A DNA stretch of 64,000 nt. Source: Phascolomyces articulosus. Its lineage: Eukaryota; Mucoromycota; Mucoromycetes; Mucorales; Lichtheimiaceae. Positions 47,560-59,570 of the stretch are shown piece by piece. Position numbers and translations under genes: made by a program. Each line of letters starts with the position of its first letter. Positions within the stretch are counted from its first letter, which is position 1. The stretch covers positions 186,001-250,000 of the forward strand of contig JAIXMP010000002.1 of NCBI GenBank assembly GCA_025677815.1, written 5' to 3'. The notes under the pieces were generated by a model, which had not been told where the DNA came from, made no database searches, and saw only the letters and a list, made by a program, of their open reading frames with translations.

Positions 47560-50500
47560 ATGGCCACTCACCCAACAGGGCACGCATTCACAAACACAGT
47601 AACAATGCCAAGTAGTAGTTGGAACAAGCAATTATGCACCAGCTACTACAGTTGTAGAAAATAGTAGCTCATCTGAGCCAGACCTTGCTAGAGCCATAAA
47701 GCGACCTCGTATGGAGAATCAACATGGTACTAATATAGTTAGATAACCGTTAATTCATAAAAAAATAATGTTGCATATGATAATGCACATCCTCTTATTT
47801 ATAATACAATATATTAGAGCATATGAAAACAAACTATTGAAGAAATACTATTATTGATGATCGATACCAACCACAAGTAATTGGTAATATATTTGTATAT
47901 ATACAGAATACGTTCTTATGCTTAGTATCTTACTGCTTCTTTATATTCATAAACAATTTTATAAATATACATTGTATTTTTCTTTTTTATATAATAGAAG
48001 ATATCAATAACAACGGTAATGATGATTCGGAGAATAATTCCCATCAAGAAAAACAACATAGGTGTGTCATTATCCTAGATATTCGTGTTGGTGAGCAACC
48101 TCAGTCCAAATCCTATGCAGAGATGATGAAGGAAACAGAAGAAAAGCGGAATAAGTTGATTGAACTACTTTAGAAAGAGTATATTAATTGTTTCAAGTAT
48201 GGAGAGCCCAAATGTACCGATGCGCATCTACCACTTACTACTTTTCAAACCTGCCAATAATATACTACTGAGGCCTCCAGAGCTATTCATTGTGTTTATT
48301 ACACTGGTAAGAATACAATTACCAAAAGGATTTAATATATAAGCATTCTATTTATCTTTCTGTTTTTTTTAAATGTTATGAATAAAGGTGTCAAGAAGCT
48401 TAGGTTCACGTTTTGTCAATTCTGTAAAAAAGAACCTATTACGCTTTTACGATACCATCTGTTTGCCGCTTCACCATCTCGGCCTCAAATAGCATTTCAT
48501 TTGTGATTCCTTGAATGGTATTCATTACTTCGTGCCGAGGGATATTTGTCCTAACAGGCGTAAACTAACGCATACGCTATGATGCATAAACTTAAGGCTC
48601 TTATTATTTAGTTGATAATAGCAAAAACGCATAATTATATATAGATATATTTACCTTCTCTTTTTGTCTGATGTTTAATGTTGTATATTAATGATACCAT
48701 TCGAAAGACATTAGCAAATGCATTCTTTATGTATCAGTGAGTAAAAAAACGGAACTGATCAACGACTTTTGCAGGTTGAGTTGGATAAAACTCCGGAGGA
48801 AAAGAGAACGTCTTGTCCAGCATGTCCAACGAAAGGAGAAAAAGAAGGAGGAAATATGAGTCTTTTTATAATACACAGTTTTTTTTTTTTTTTTGCTACC
48901 AACAGTATTAAGAAAACGGGTTATTTGGTTAATGGTTTCTGAAACATACAATAGACTTATATGACAGTTGCTATTGATGGGAATTATCGATTGCGCCGAT
49001 TGAAAAGGAATAAGCAGGGTACTAAGAAAAGATCTTGCAGTTTGTTTTTTGGAGCATATGAACAACATGATGAACAGTATGGGGACGATGTTGAGAACAA
49101 TCTTCCAGATACAAATCATGATAATGATGAATCACGCACGAGTAATTTTGATGCTGCAAACCTCAGTTTACAAGCAATAAAAAATAAACGAGTTCATGAG
49201 TCTGGTGTAGTTGGATCTGTTTGCAAACATAACATACCATTGGAATTCACTAACATGTATAACTCTGGAGAACGGTAAAGAATATTATAAAAAAATAATA
49301 TATAAGTAAACGTTTACATATTATATTTTTTCTAATTATATTCTAACACCCGTTTATTTCATAATGCATATTATTCTTAATGTATTTTTTCGTAATCCTA
49401 AAGATATAAATACCCACTATCGCTGTTAAATGTGCTGAAGGGAAAATATGGAGCACGTATGTATATTTTATATGATATTGGATGTGGCTTTTCTGTTGCT
49501 GTTGATGTATACGTTTTTCCTACATACTTATTTCTAAGAAAAGCTAAAACAGGTTATACAGTACCCGCTCGCTAAACAGGTATTTCGCTAAACCGGTACA
49601 GTTCCTCACATATTTTGGGTACCGGTTTAGTGAGCGGGTACTGTACATGTAACTAGTAACACTGCTAACTACTAATTATCATTTGTAATATCAATATAGA
49701 AACATTTTGAACAATTAAAGAAAGATGGTTCAAAAGTTGATATTGGAATTTTTCATGCATACGGGCACTCAATGGCTTGGCAAATCTATAATAATCCACG
49801 TTACATTGAAAGTTTTGGTTTGTTAGATGGAGAAGATATATAGCACATAATTAAGTCATCAACATAAAAAAAAATATAAAGGGAAGATGGTAAAAGATAA
49901 GGTTTCTATAAATACTAAGGAATATATCTAATATATAGGATTGGAGCGATTGTGGAGTGACATTGGAAAACTTGTTAGTATGACATGACAGATGTCTGTT
50001 GATAGACGACTTATAACACTACCACATGCAATAATGCATGTTTAGAAGAAACATGTGTATTCACATCGTAAGATGTTGTTTTTTATACCGCTAAGTTATT
50101 ATTAATAATATGTTGAATTGTTTGGACCTAATTAGCTGAATATTATACTTACGAGGAAATAGCCGCCTACCTGCGCCAACAATATAATAGAGCTGTAAAG
50201 ACAGAAAAAAATGCAGTTGATTTTATTAAAAAGCTTGAGCTATCTTTAAATTATGATCAACTAAAGGAAAAATGGTATGAATTTGTCAAGGAAATAACCT
50301 TCGAGCCTAAAGCAAACGGGACAATATCCAAAAAAGCATTAGTACGTAAATATGCAAATGATTTGCATGAATTATATAATGAAGAGATAGGGTATGTTGT
50401 TTCATTAAAGTGTGTTTCATATGTTATCGAATATATATCTTCTTCATGTAGCAAGATTAATCACGAATATGTATATTACCTATCAGTATCATATTTGTTA

Positions 50501-51530
50501 AAGCCAACATAAATTAAGAGCCCTTGAAAACTTTGAAGAAGTTCTTAGACAAAGGAAGATACTTATAGGCAGACGTTGGGCAGAGAATTCCAAAGTGTAG
50601 CGAGAATCATATATTCAAGCACAAGAGTATACTCTTTCAAAAACTAAGGCAAATCTCAAGTCCATCATAGTTGGGAGAACAGTTTTGCGAGATCAATTGC
50701 ATCGCACCACACAAATCTTGTTATGGTTTACATTCAATATAAAATGGTTATTATTTATATCGTTAGATAGACCTTATATATTAATTATAAATTATGCATT
50801 TTATATTAAATAGGTCATAAAGCAAGTAATTGTTTAATGAAATATATTCAAAACGTAAAAAAAACTGCGACGCCCACCCTCACTCTTTATACCAAGATTC
50901 GTAACGATCTTGGAAGACCACAAGATTTCCGTGAATACAATGATGTTTGTAACTTGAACAGTGACTTCTGGAATTTCACAACAAACTTGATAAGCTTTAA
51001 GTTGTTTCTGGAGTATATGTATAAATGTTGTGGCATAGAAGAACGAGGTAGGGACTATTATGCAATGTCTACAAATATATTCATCATTAAGTAAAATATT
51101 AAAACATTTTCAGATTGAAAATAAGCGTGTTAAGGATTATGCAAAACAACAATGCATGTCATTAGAAGCAGCTCTGAAGAAGAATGATCCCCGTGCTGAA
51201 GGTTGGAATACTCTTCTATACCATCGTTTACAGGAAGCAGAGGCATTTTGTCGCAATGTTCATAGTGCTAGATGGAATCGAGATAGAGGAGTTGTTGTTC
51301 CAGGAAGTGGATATTTGGAAGAGATAAACAATTTATCTGGTGTTATCGATGAAGTAGAAGGAGAAGTAGTAGAAGAGGACAAGGATAAGAACGAAGATGA
51401 AGATGAAGATGAAGAGGGGCAGAAAAACAAAGAAGAAGAGGTGAATCGCTTGTATAATGAGATTGAGAATCAAGTCAAAGGTGATGAAAGTGATGAAGAA
51501 CAAGAAGATGAAGATAATATATTGTTTTAA
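47560..51530 (+). mobile_element. Decayed KDZ-superfamily DNA transposon (transposase relic with introns)
   Basis: Ordered landmarks of Kyakuja-Dileera-Zisupton transposases on the plus strand. FCQFCKKEPITLLRYHLF and AASPSRPQIAFHL (about 48415-48505). VAIDGNYRLRRLKRNKQGTK (about 48967-49026, first catalytic Asp region). GVVGSVCKHNIPLEFTNMY, then YKYPLSLLNVLKGKYGARMY and ILYDIGCGFSVAVD (about 49206-49510, second Asp). HAYGHSMAWQIYNNPRYIES and FGLLDGED (about 49757-49845). LERLWSDIGKLVSM (about 49940-49983, catalytic Glu). A C-terminal part ends in an acidic tail at 51530. At least two interruptions have clean GT..AG sites at conserved places (GAACG|GTAAAG to AAAG|ATATAAA). Stops such as TGA in HL*FLEWY and after LVSMT show it is dead. 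Terminal repeats were not identified. Confidence 0.82.
49559..49643. mobile_element. 85-bp MITE-like hairpin flanked by TA
   Basis: Begins CAGTACCCGCTCGC and ends GCGGGTACTG. The two ends are nearly perfect inverted repeats extending through CTAAAC/GTTTAG, with an inner inverted pair TAAACCGGTAC / GTACCGGTTTA. A TA dinucleotide sits on both sides (49557-49558 and 49644-49645), as expected for a Tc1/mariner/pogo-type target-site duplication. It is inserted between two transposase blocks of the KDZ relic and carries no coding capacity. Confidence 0.8.
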
Positions 51531-52069
51531 AAGAAAGCCTATGCACATTTATTTCTATGCTTAAATATGTTCTTATTTGTCGATGTATTCCTTCTCTATT
51601 TTTTCTTTATTTATTATCACCACTATTTTTCATGCCCAATTTTCATGCCCAATTTTTACCACCTGTCCAAGTATATGCTTTTATATAAACTTTATAAATA
51701 TATGCTTTATGTTTTATATACTTAATATTATTGCTTTATAATGTTACTTTTTAATAGAATCAGTCAACTGTGAAAAACAACACAGAACGCTTAAATATAT
51801 AATAGTAAAGAAAATTGTGTGGCGCTGCGGGATACGAAAGAAAGTAAAGAGTACATTTAGGGAGGATTTTAAGCAGTGTACTCTTAACCAGATGTGCATC
51901 ATAAGCGCTCAATTTGAGTCTGAAAAGGAAATGAAATCAGACGCCTGCCTGGGGTGAAAACCTGAAACACACAAAGGCTATTGTATCACTTATTTAAATA
52001 GACCTTCTTGTTTTTTCGATTCTTGTTTCTTTTTCTCACTTTATTTATCTATCTTTCCATTTTTACCAT

Positions 52070-52745
52070 ATGAGTTCAACGGCTGTCGAAACCGGACACC
52101 GAAATAACACACCATTTATCTTATGCAATAATCACCACTGCTCTGAAAAATTTAAATACACAGACTGGGTCATTCATACCAAAGTCGATGGTCCTGACCC
52201 AAGGTTCGTCTCGGCTTTTTTTTTTGTCTTACTACCTTTTATTCATTCACCATTGCTCATTCATTTTTGAAAAATAGAGATCATTTTGCTTCAGAACGAA
52301 CGTTTTTATCATGGTTAAGAACTGGCATGACCTTGGCACTTATTGGTAACTATATGCACCAGCCTAACCTTATTTCTCTCTTGTGAAGAAGAAGAAAAAA
52401 CACTTTGAAGCTATTCACCAAAACGGATTGCTATTCTCTAACATTTTTTATATACGTCAACTAGGGTTTATGACCTTATTAGATATTCGACAATTATTAG
52501 CCCCTTCAAAAGGATTACCGTGGTCTTACGAAGTAGTACCTAACAAACAACGTATATTAGCCTATGTATTTATTGGACTTGGACTGGCAAGTGTACTTGT
52601 TTCAGTGATGATCTATTTTAGAAATCAATATCGGATTGTAAACCGGTTATTACATGTAGGTCATGGATGGGCCGGTTATTCCATGGCGTTAATGATTATG
52701 TTATTTGTTTGTTTCGTCATGGTTGTTGCACTTACGGAGGCTTGA
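52070..52745 (+). CDS. DUF202-family small membrane protein
   Basis: Exons 52070-52203, 52278-52345 and 52465-52745 join in phase to 160 aa. The signature DHFASERTFLSWLRTGMTLA of DUF202 proteins (the domain also found in VTC-type and bacterial YidH-like proteins) is formed by splicing. There are three membrane helices: FLSWLRTGMTLALIGFMTLL, then RILAYVFIGLGLASVLVSVM, then MALMIMLFVCFVMVVAL at the C-terminus. The short N-terminal tail is hydrophilic and presumably cytosolic. Molecular function is unknown; a role in vacuolar or phosphate-related membranes would be speculation. Confidence 0.85.
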
Positions 52746-53559
52746 TCTTCTTTTTTTGTTTTCGTATATCTCTTTTTTTTTGTATATTTATTTTATAGTT
52801 TACGTTATTATTATTTTCTATTTCTTCTATTTTGTGAGTATTGTAAAAAAAAACCAACAAAAATTTGATATTCCCAAGAATTTTTACTTGGATACATCAA
52901 ATAAATTCGTTCATATATACTTTATATATATACCCATTTTTCATGATCATCCAAATAGCCAGGTCTTCTGTATCTCCCACTTATATATATTTCAGTGATT
53001 GGCTTTGAAAATGTCGTGTAACTAGTCGCCATAAAAGAGAAAATCTTAAATTTTTTTAAGGTTTATAAGCATATGATGCAATATTTGAGTTATATAACGT
53101 CATAAATTCTGAGAGCTAAAATCTTTATTTTTTTTCTAAAACTGTTAAAAGAAAAAGGCATGTTTTGAAAATGAATATCTTGAAAGTATATAAAAAAAGA
53201 GAATATGCATAATAAGAGAGAGTGAGAGTGAGGATAAAAGAATAGTAAGATCAAATATACGTGAAACAACAAATTAAGGGAAAATAAGCAAAAGGAAGTT
53301 GTTATTATTTACAAAAGTGTGATGCTGTGTGTTGTATTGTATATAGATGTGGTCTGAGTAAAATAGCAGAGAGAAAATTGTAAGGTGTCTGAGTTGATCT
53401 GTGGTTATTTTTTTTAAGATGGATGGACGAAAAAGTGACGCAAAAAAAAAGAGAAAGGAATTCTTGGTATATTTTTATATATAAAAGCTCTTCTTTTTTT
53501 CATTCCAACTTGAATCCATTTCTTTCAAAAAAAAAAAAAGAGTGTGTGGTGGATAAGAA
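52746..53559. other. Intergenic between convergent DUF202 and F-box/WD40 genes
   Basis: AT-rich 3' regions of two convergent genes. No gene recognised. Confidence 0.55.
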
Positions 53560-55951
53560 TTATTGATTTGCACTAAAATCCCATATTCGTACTTCACTAT
53601 CTTCACTTGCAGAAATAATTTTGGTATCACTCATAGCAACAGCCGTCACTGGTCCACTATGTCCTTCCAATGCATGCATGCAATGACCATTTTCAAGATC
53701 CCATACTCTGACAGTTCGATCATGCGATCCGGAAACAATACGTAAACTATCAAAGGCAATACTCCATACACCTTCCACATGGCCAAATAAAGTACGTAAA
53801 CAAACACCGTCAAAAGTCCAGAACTTGAGTGTATTATCCAAACTACCTGATAAGATAATCGGTGTATCTGACAAGGCACCTTGGGTTGAACAATCATCTG
53901 ATGAACTTTGTTGTAATTGACGATGATGACGACGAGTTGCACTAGTTCTGTCTTCTGTTGCACATGCAGGTTGGAAATTAGTGAGGTTCATAGGTTGTGG
54001 GGATGCAGTATTGTTGCTGTTGGAGGATACATGATTGTTATTATTGTTGGTATGATCGATCAATTCGCCATTAAATCGATGTTTAAACCCTCTTGGACTG
54101 GGTAAAGCAATTTGAACCTGTCCAACATGACCATTGAACACTTTTACACACGATCGAGTTTGTAAATCCCATAAACGGATGGTAGAATCATCGCTACCAG
54201 AGACCAACAGGTTATCCTGAGAACAAATACGCACCGAATTGACCCATTCGGTATGACCCATCAATGTACAACATTCCCCGCGTTGGAAATCCCAAACACG
54301 AATCGTCATATCGGTGGAACCACTGGCCAACAATTTTGAATCAAAGTGAAGGCTTAGAACACCGCCTGTATGACCTTCGAGCGTGCGAATACACCGTCCT
54401 GCATGCCAATCCCATATTTTGAGCGTGTGATCCATGGATCCCGTCACCAATTTTGCATTATCAAATTGAAGTGCACGTACACATCGTGTATGGCCTTCCA
54501 ATGTACGAATGGTTTCACCTGTATCAAGACTCCATACTTTGACTGTTTTATCATAGGAGCCCGTGATCAAGATATTATTGGCGTCGCAAAATTGTACGCA
54601 CATCACGCCATCCGTGTGCCCCCTGAGCACTCGTACATTATATTTATTGCGTCGCCAATTGCGTTCCACCACTAATCTTTCACTATAGACTTCTTTCCAA
54701 GGTCGACGGGTTCTTACAGGGACCACTTCTGTATTGGTGGCTGGATAAGGCCCTCCTTCAAATGATTCCACAGTTGTACTATTATTATCCATCTTGACTC
54801 GTTTGGTACGATGTAAATCATCTTGATCTGCTCCTGCTGCTGCTAATGCACCAGGACCACAAGCGGTACGTAAAGGTGAATTGGTATTTTTATCATCCTC
54901 TTCTGCTGCTATTGTTGCTGGTGGCGCTGTTAACAATGCTTGATCTGGTGATCGTTTTCGTCGTCCTTTATCAAGTAACGGTAACCCCCATCCACATTTG
55001 GTACATTTCTTATCGATATGTTGTTCACACATGCGATGCCATAATTGATCATCATCTGCCAAAGAACGCCAGGATTGTGATACTTGAGCTGCATGGCATA
55101 ATGATTTTGCATCCAAAAACGAAAAGATCCTTAATGCAACCTCACGTGGAAGAATCGAACTAAAATCAATTCGTAATAATGGTTTAATTTCGTCGTATAA
55201 AAAGGAAAGTTGTGGCATACAACAGGTGGATAATAAGCCTTTCAGTATAAGTGTGCGTTGATCGGCTGGTGCTGCTGAAAATAAACTCCAAATACGTGAA
55301 ATGGCAGCTCGGTCTGGTGTTGGCAATGATTCCATTTGCTATTTTATTTTTTATAGTGTTTTTTTTTAATAATGAAATTTAAAATTAGATAATATAATGG
55401 GTTTATACTTATTTAATTAATTGAGAAAAGACTCACTCTTTGAACGTCTTCAAAGTTGAAAGAATCAGGCATACGTTTCCGGGTTAAATCGGGACGATGG
55501 CGATAACATAGTTTTCTTGTATTTGAATATTGAGCTGGGACATGACGAGACAAGAAACTATGGTGAACATCGGGTTTTTGGTGTTGTTGGTGTTGGTGTT
55601 GTTGTAGTGGCTCGTCTTTATCCGTCATATTTGATAATGACACTAATGAACCAAATGCTTTATAATCAAAAAAAAAAAAAGTAAAACAATAAGGTCTATG
55701 GTATAAAAAGAAGAAAAGAAGAAACCTCTCTAACTCTGAACCCAGTTTTCTCTTTTTGTTTTTGCGGGCAGCCAATCATTATCTTCGGCAGCGGTCGGGC
55801 TATCTGGAGCCATATGCTTCTTTTTTTTAAACAAACCTTGTGCCAGTTCTACAGGATCTTGGAGTAAGCCATAAGTATTTTCACACGCTTCTTTTGTTAT
55901 TATTTTGGTGTCAAATGGAGAGCATGACTTCTCTCTGCTTGTTGCATTCAT
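53560..55951 (-). CDS. Cdc4/Fbw7-like F-box and WD40-repeat protein
   Basis: Three exons (55951-55735, 55657-55437, 55338-53560) join in phase to 738 aa. The first join uses a weak donor and is less certain. The N-terminal part contains a Gln/His-rich stretch. The F-box lies at about residues 205-245 (ILPREVALRIFSFLDAKSLC, then HAAQVSQSWRSLADD). A basic linker follows, then WD40 repeats starting NVRVLRGHTDGVMCVQFCDA. Blades end in VKVWSLDTGE, LKIWDWHAGR, IRVWDFQRGE, IRLWDLQTRS, LKFWTFDG, VRVWDLENGH and VRIWDFSANQ. A low-complexity insert (Asn/Ser-rich) interrupts one blade. This is the layout of the substrate receptor of SCF(Cdc4) ubiquitin ligases that bind phosphodegrons. The exact paralogue (Cdc4, Pop1 or other) is not settled. 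Confidence 0.9.
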
Positions 55952-58836
55952 TTGTTTATATATTGCGACATTTCTTTTCTCATTTGTTTTTATGCATCAA
56001 ACAAATAGCCTCACATTAGTATGTAAATAATAAATCAAAACACTATATTGTTGCCTGCTGTCTTTTTTCATTGCTCCATCCGAGGAAGTGTTGGTGGTTA
56101 GTTCAGACGTTTAATTGGCTATAACACATACTTTTTTTCCATTTATTATTTATTTGTGTAAGGGGGGAAGGCCCATATGCAAACAGATAGTAAACATGGA
56201 TTCTTTTTGATAACCTGACAGGAATATAATGCTTTATTATCTGCTTGGGCCCAGTTGGAAAGTGATCATCCTAACGGAATGTGAATATATGGTTAGCAAT
56301 AAATATTTAACTCAATGTTTCTTCTGAACATGAAAAAATATCCAAAGTAGTGGAATGATCTCAAAAAAAAATCTCTTGCTTCTGTGATGATAAAGAATGA
56401 TATATAATATTTGAATCCGATGATACTGGTAGCTTTACCTTGTCTTCATGTAGTTGTAAACAACTAAAGCAAGTTGTTATCAATGTTTGCTTCCTGTGAC
56501 TGTATCCACCAATGCTAATAATATTGAACCTGTTTCTCCTCATTATTCTGAACTCTTGTTTTTATTTTGCAAACTCTCAAACAATAAAAACAAACGATAG
56601 GATACCATTTCAAGCTATATTCAATATTCAAAAATCAAATTATTAATAGTAGTAACTAGAAGCAGAAAGAGACAATAGTAAAAATTTGTTGTACAACATA
56701 CCAAAAGCACTTGATCATAGTATTAGTAATTAATCGTGATTTTTCTCTATATTTTTACTTATCAATATGCAATAACTGCGCATGTTATGACTGCCACCTG
56801 TTGATCATATCTAAAAGAATTGCATTACCATTAATCCTAGCTATACTTCGGTAGTAAACTCTTTTCTCGACGTTTTCTTTTATATATTATAGATATAATA
56901 ACATATGTAGTGGGCAATGTGTCTTGAAAAAAAGATATAGTAATATATAATTGTATATAACGCACAGCAGTTGAATTATTACACACTAGTTGTTAGGTAT
57001 TCGGATCTATTCACAACCTCAGCAGTAATTTTTCAGAACTCTTTTTGTTCTCCAATCATCTATCTTATCATCACAGATGAACGTTAGATTTATACTTGAT
57101 GAAATAGTTTTTCCTTTGGGATATATCTCTACGTTTAGATTGTTTTTGTTATTATCGATGACTAATTTTACTGTATTCTAATATTTGTGATAATACGTCA
57201 TAATGCACAAAAATATATAATGAACACTTTACCTATTACCTAAATATTGATATCATAAAATGAATTTCTTGCGTGATTCATTTCATTCCTATCCTCATTT
57301 GTAAATAATCGCCAAATCATATCAATTCTATTTTCATCATTATTAATTTTGATAACGCAAGGGAAAAAATAGAATAAATATAATATATAGGATGAAATTA
57401 TTGGATGATTACAAAGCAGAAAGGGCAATTAATCGTAGACTCATTGATGCGATGCTGAAATAATCTCGTCATCACAAGTGTGAGTCACTAATTATTTCTA
57501 GTAAATAAAGAAAATACCTTCAAGAGAGTTTGGATGTTTCAGTTATTTTTTGTGCCATTGATACAAAGGAAAGCATATGTAAGTTGTTATTATAGTTGCC
57601 ATGACGCTAGCCCTATATTTATATATCATAAAAACAAATAGCTAATTACTCGTTGTTTCAAGTTCATTATTTCTGTTTATACGTAGCAAACATTGTGTTT
57701 TTTCACCCCAAAAAATACTGATAATTTTCATTTCAATATTTGCTTTGTAAAATAAAATAGAAAATAGTACAGTTACAATAAAAAGGATCAAAATTAGGGG
57801 TAACAATGACAATGGCATAAGAGGTATTTTTAAAAACTTTGGTGGTTTGGGTTGTATGATGGAAGTAATATAATATATGTAACTCGAAGAGTTTTTTTGT
57901 AAAGTGCGTACGTAGGTAGGTATATATATCTCGTAGTATGTACGTTTGAGTTATTATTATATACAATTCTTACTGATGATTGGATTGATGTAGATGATAT
58001 ATATACTATTTTCTGTTTTCCTAGTTTGGTAAAAATCCAAAGCCAATAAATATACAACACTAATACTTGTTGTTATTTATATAACGATATTTTATATATA
58101 TATTATGATGTATAGTAATTATAACAACACAACATTGATTGCGTACGTGATTTTATCCAGGAAGTTTAAAGTACTGTATCAAAAACCTGTATTGAATATA
58201 TACAACATTAATTGTATGATAAAAAACGATATACATGTGGCACTAGATAATTTAGGCCATACACTCATATGCCCAGCTCCCTTATAAAATTTATGATACA
58301 CTCCTCGTGGTTATGGTTCCCTTATCCAGAATGGTATCTAGTCTGCAAAAATATATTGAACCTGTTTATATGATTCAAGTAAGTTTTCATTATCGTTTTT
58401 AATACATAAAAGTGCTGAATCAGTTATTGTAAACTGATTATAAAGCCTGTATCATTGAATAAAAAAATTATACAAGTATTACGGAGAAGTTATTTTCCAT
58501 TTTTAATACGTATTGAATTTAATACTTTGAATACTGTCCCAGATGTAAGACAATAGTTGCTTATTTCTAGTAAAGAATCTTGTTATTCTTCTTAGTAACA
58601 TTTTTTTACCTGACAAAAGCGCAATTCATTTAGATGCACAATATAATAGCCATTTCATGATTAGCATAGTTTTTGTTGTATCATCCTACTTTCTTATAGT
58701 TATAGTTTAAATAATGAAAAATCCATGTTTTTATGAAATAATTTATTATAATGAAAATGTAGCATCATTTGAATAGATAAAAAAAAGAAGTACATATATT
58801 ATATAATGCTAAATCTGGATTCTCGAATGATAGAAT
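55952..58836. other. 2.9-kb gene-poor AT-rich region
   Basis: Promoter side of the F-box/WD40 gene, then AT-rich sequence without conserved coding segments on either strand. An open frame at 58105-58287 has no family support. Confidence 0.6.
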
Positions 58837-59570
58837 TTAAATTATTTTATACGGTATACCTAAGTTCTTATAGTCATTATTTAAGCTGCTCTTGAGTTGA
58901 AATTGGATCAGTTCTTCTTTAGCATTCGTCACTTTAAAATTGGGTTGTCTGACTGTACCAGTAAAAACAACGTTTCCTCCAGGGACACCAGTGATATTAT
59001 AACTAATGACAGGTTTATTTGCTATAGCATCACCAAGATCGAACTATAAATCAAATTGAGCAAAAAAAAAAAAAAAAAAAAAAGAGAGAGAGAGAAAGAG
59101 AGAGAGAGAAAGAGAGAGAGAAAGGAACAAAGCTGATAATAAGAATAAAGAAAACTTGGATAAATATTATGTTATTATTTATTTTCAAACATACTCTGAA
59201 TTTGACAGGCTGGTTTGTATCATTGACGTCACTGCAAGCATTTTGTTGTCCATCAAAATGACAACATACATTCATACCAGTTTCAATACGTCTTTCCATA
59301 AAACGACTATAGTAATATATAATAGTACATTGATTAGTACCAATATTATATTAGTATGAAAGATAATCAATTATTAAAAAACAATAATCATATTATCGAT
59401 AACCTTACTTTGGCAATGGGGTGCTTTCTGAACCCCCTACTTGTTCAACATCGAAAAAATACCTGACTGCGCTTGGTTATAAATACAAAATGGACTGCCT
59501 TTCTGAGGTGCTACGATAAGAAGAAGCATCAAAATAAGGATACCATTAACAATGGGATAGCATGAAGCAT
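58837..59570 (-). CDS. Small secreted Cys-containing protein, function unknown (possibly broken)
   Basis: Exons about 59570-59409, 59306-59195 and 59043-58837 with clean splice joins. Later exons: RRIETGMNVCCHFDGQQNAC, SDVNDTNQPVKFR, then FDLGDAIANKPVISYNITGV, VPGGNVVFTGTVRQPNFKVT and a TAA at 58837. Exon 1 gives a plausible signal peptide (MLHAIPLLMVSLF then LMLLLIVAPQKG) and FCIYNQAQSG, then FFDVEQVGGSESTPLPK, but only if two one-base deletions in T runs are allowed (one near 59535, the other at the complement of 59454-59459). Either the assembly is short by a base twice or the gene is decaying. No family recognised. The intron at 59044-59194 holds a poly-A tract and GA repeats. Confidence 0.55.
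59060..59124 (+). repeat. Poly-A plus GA-rich microsatellite in an intron
   Basis: About 23 A residues followed by interrupted (GA)n, between exons 2 and 3 of the small secreted protein gene. Confidence 0.8.

Noticed and set aside
34214..55951. A functional cluster of ubiquitin-system genes (CAND1, MUB1-like, Cdc4-like)
   Set aside because: The genes are spread over 20 kb on both strands among unrelated genes, including RGS, DUF202 and a transposon. Fungal housekeeping genes of one pathway often fall together by chance, and nothing indicates co-regulation.
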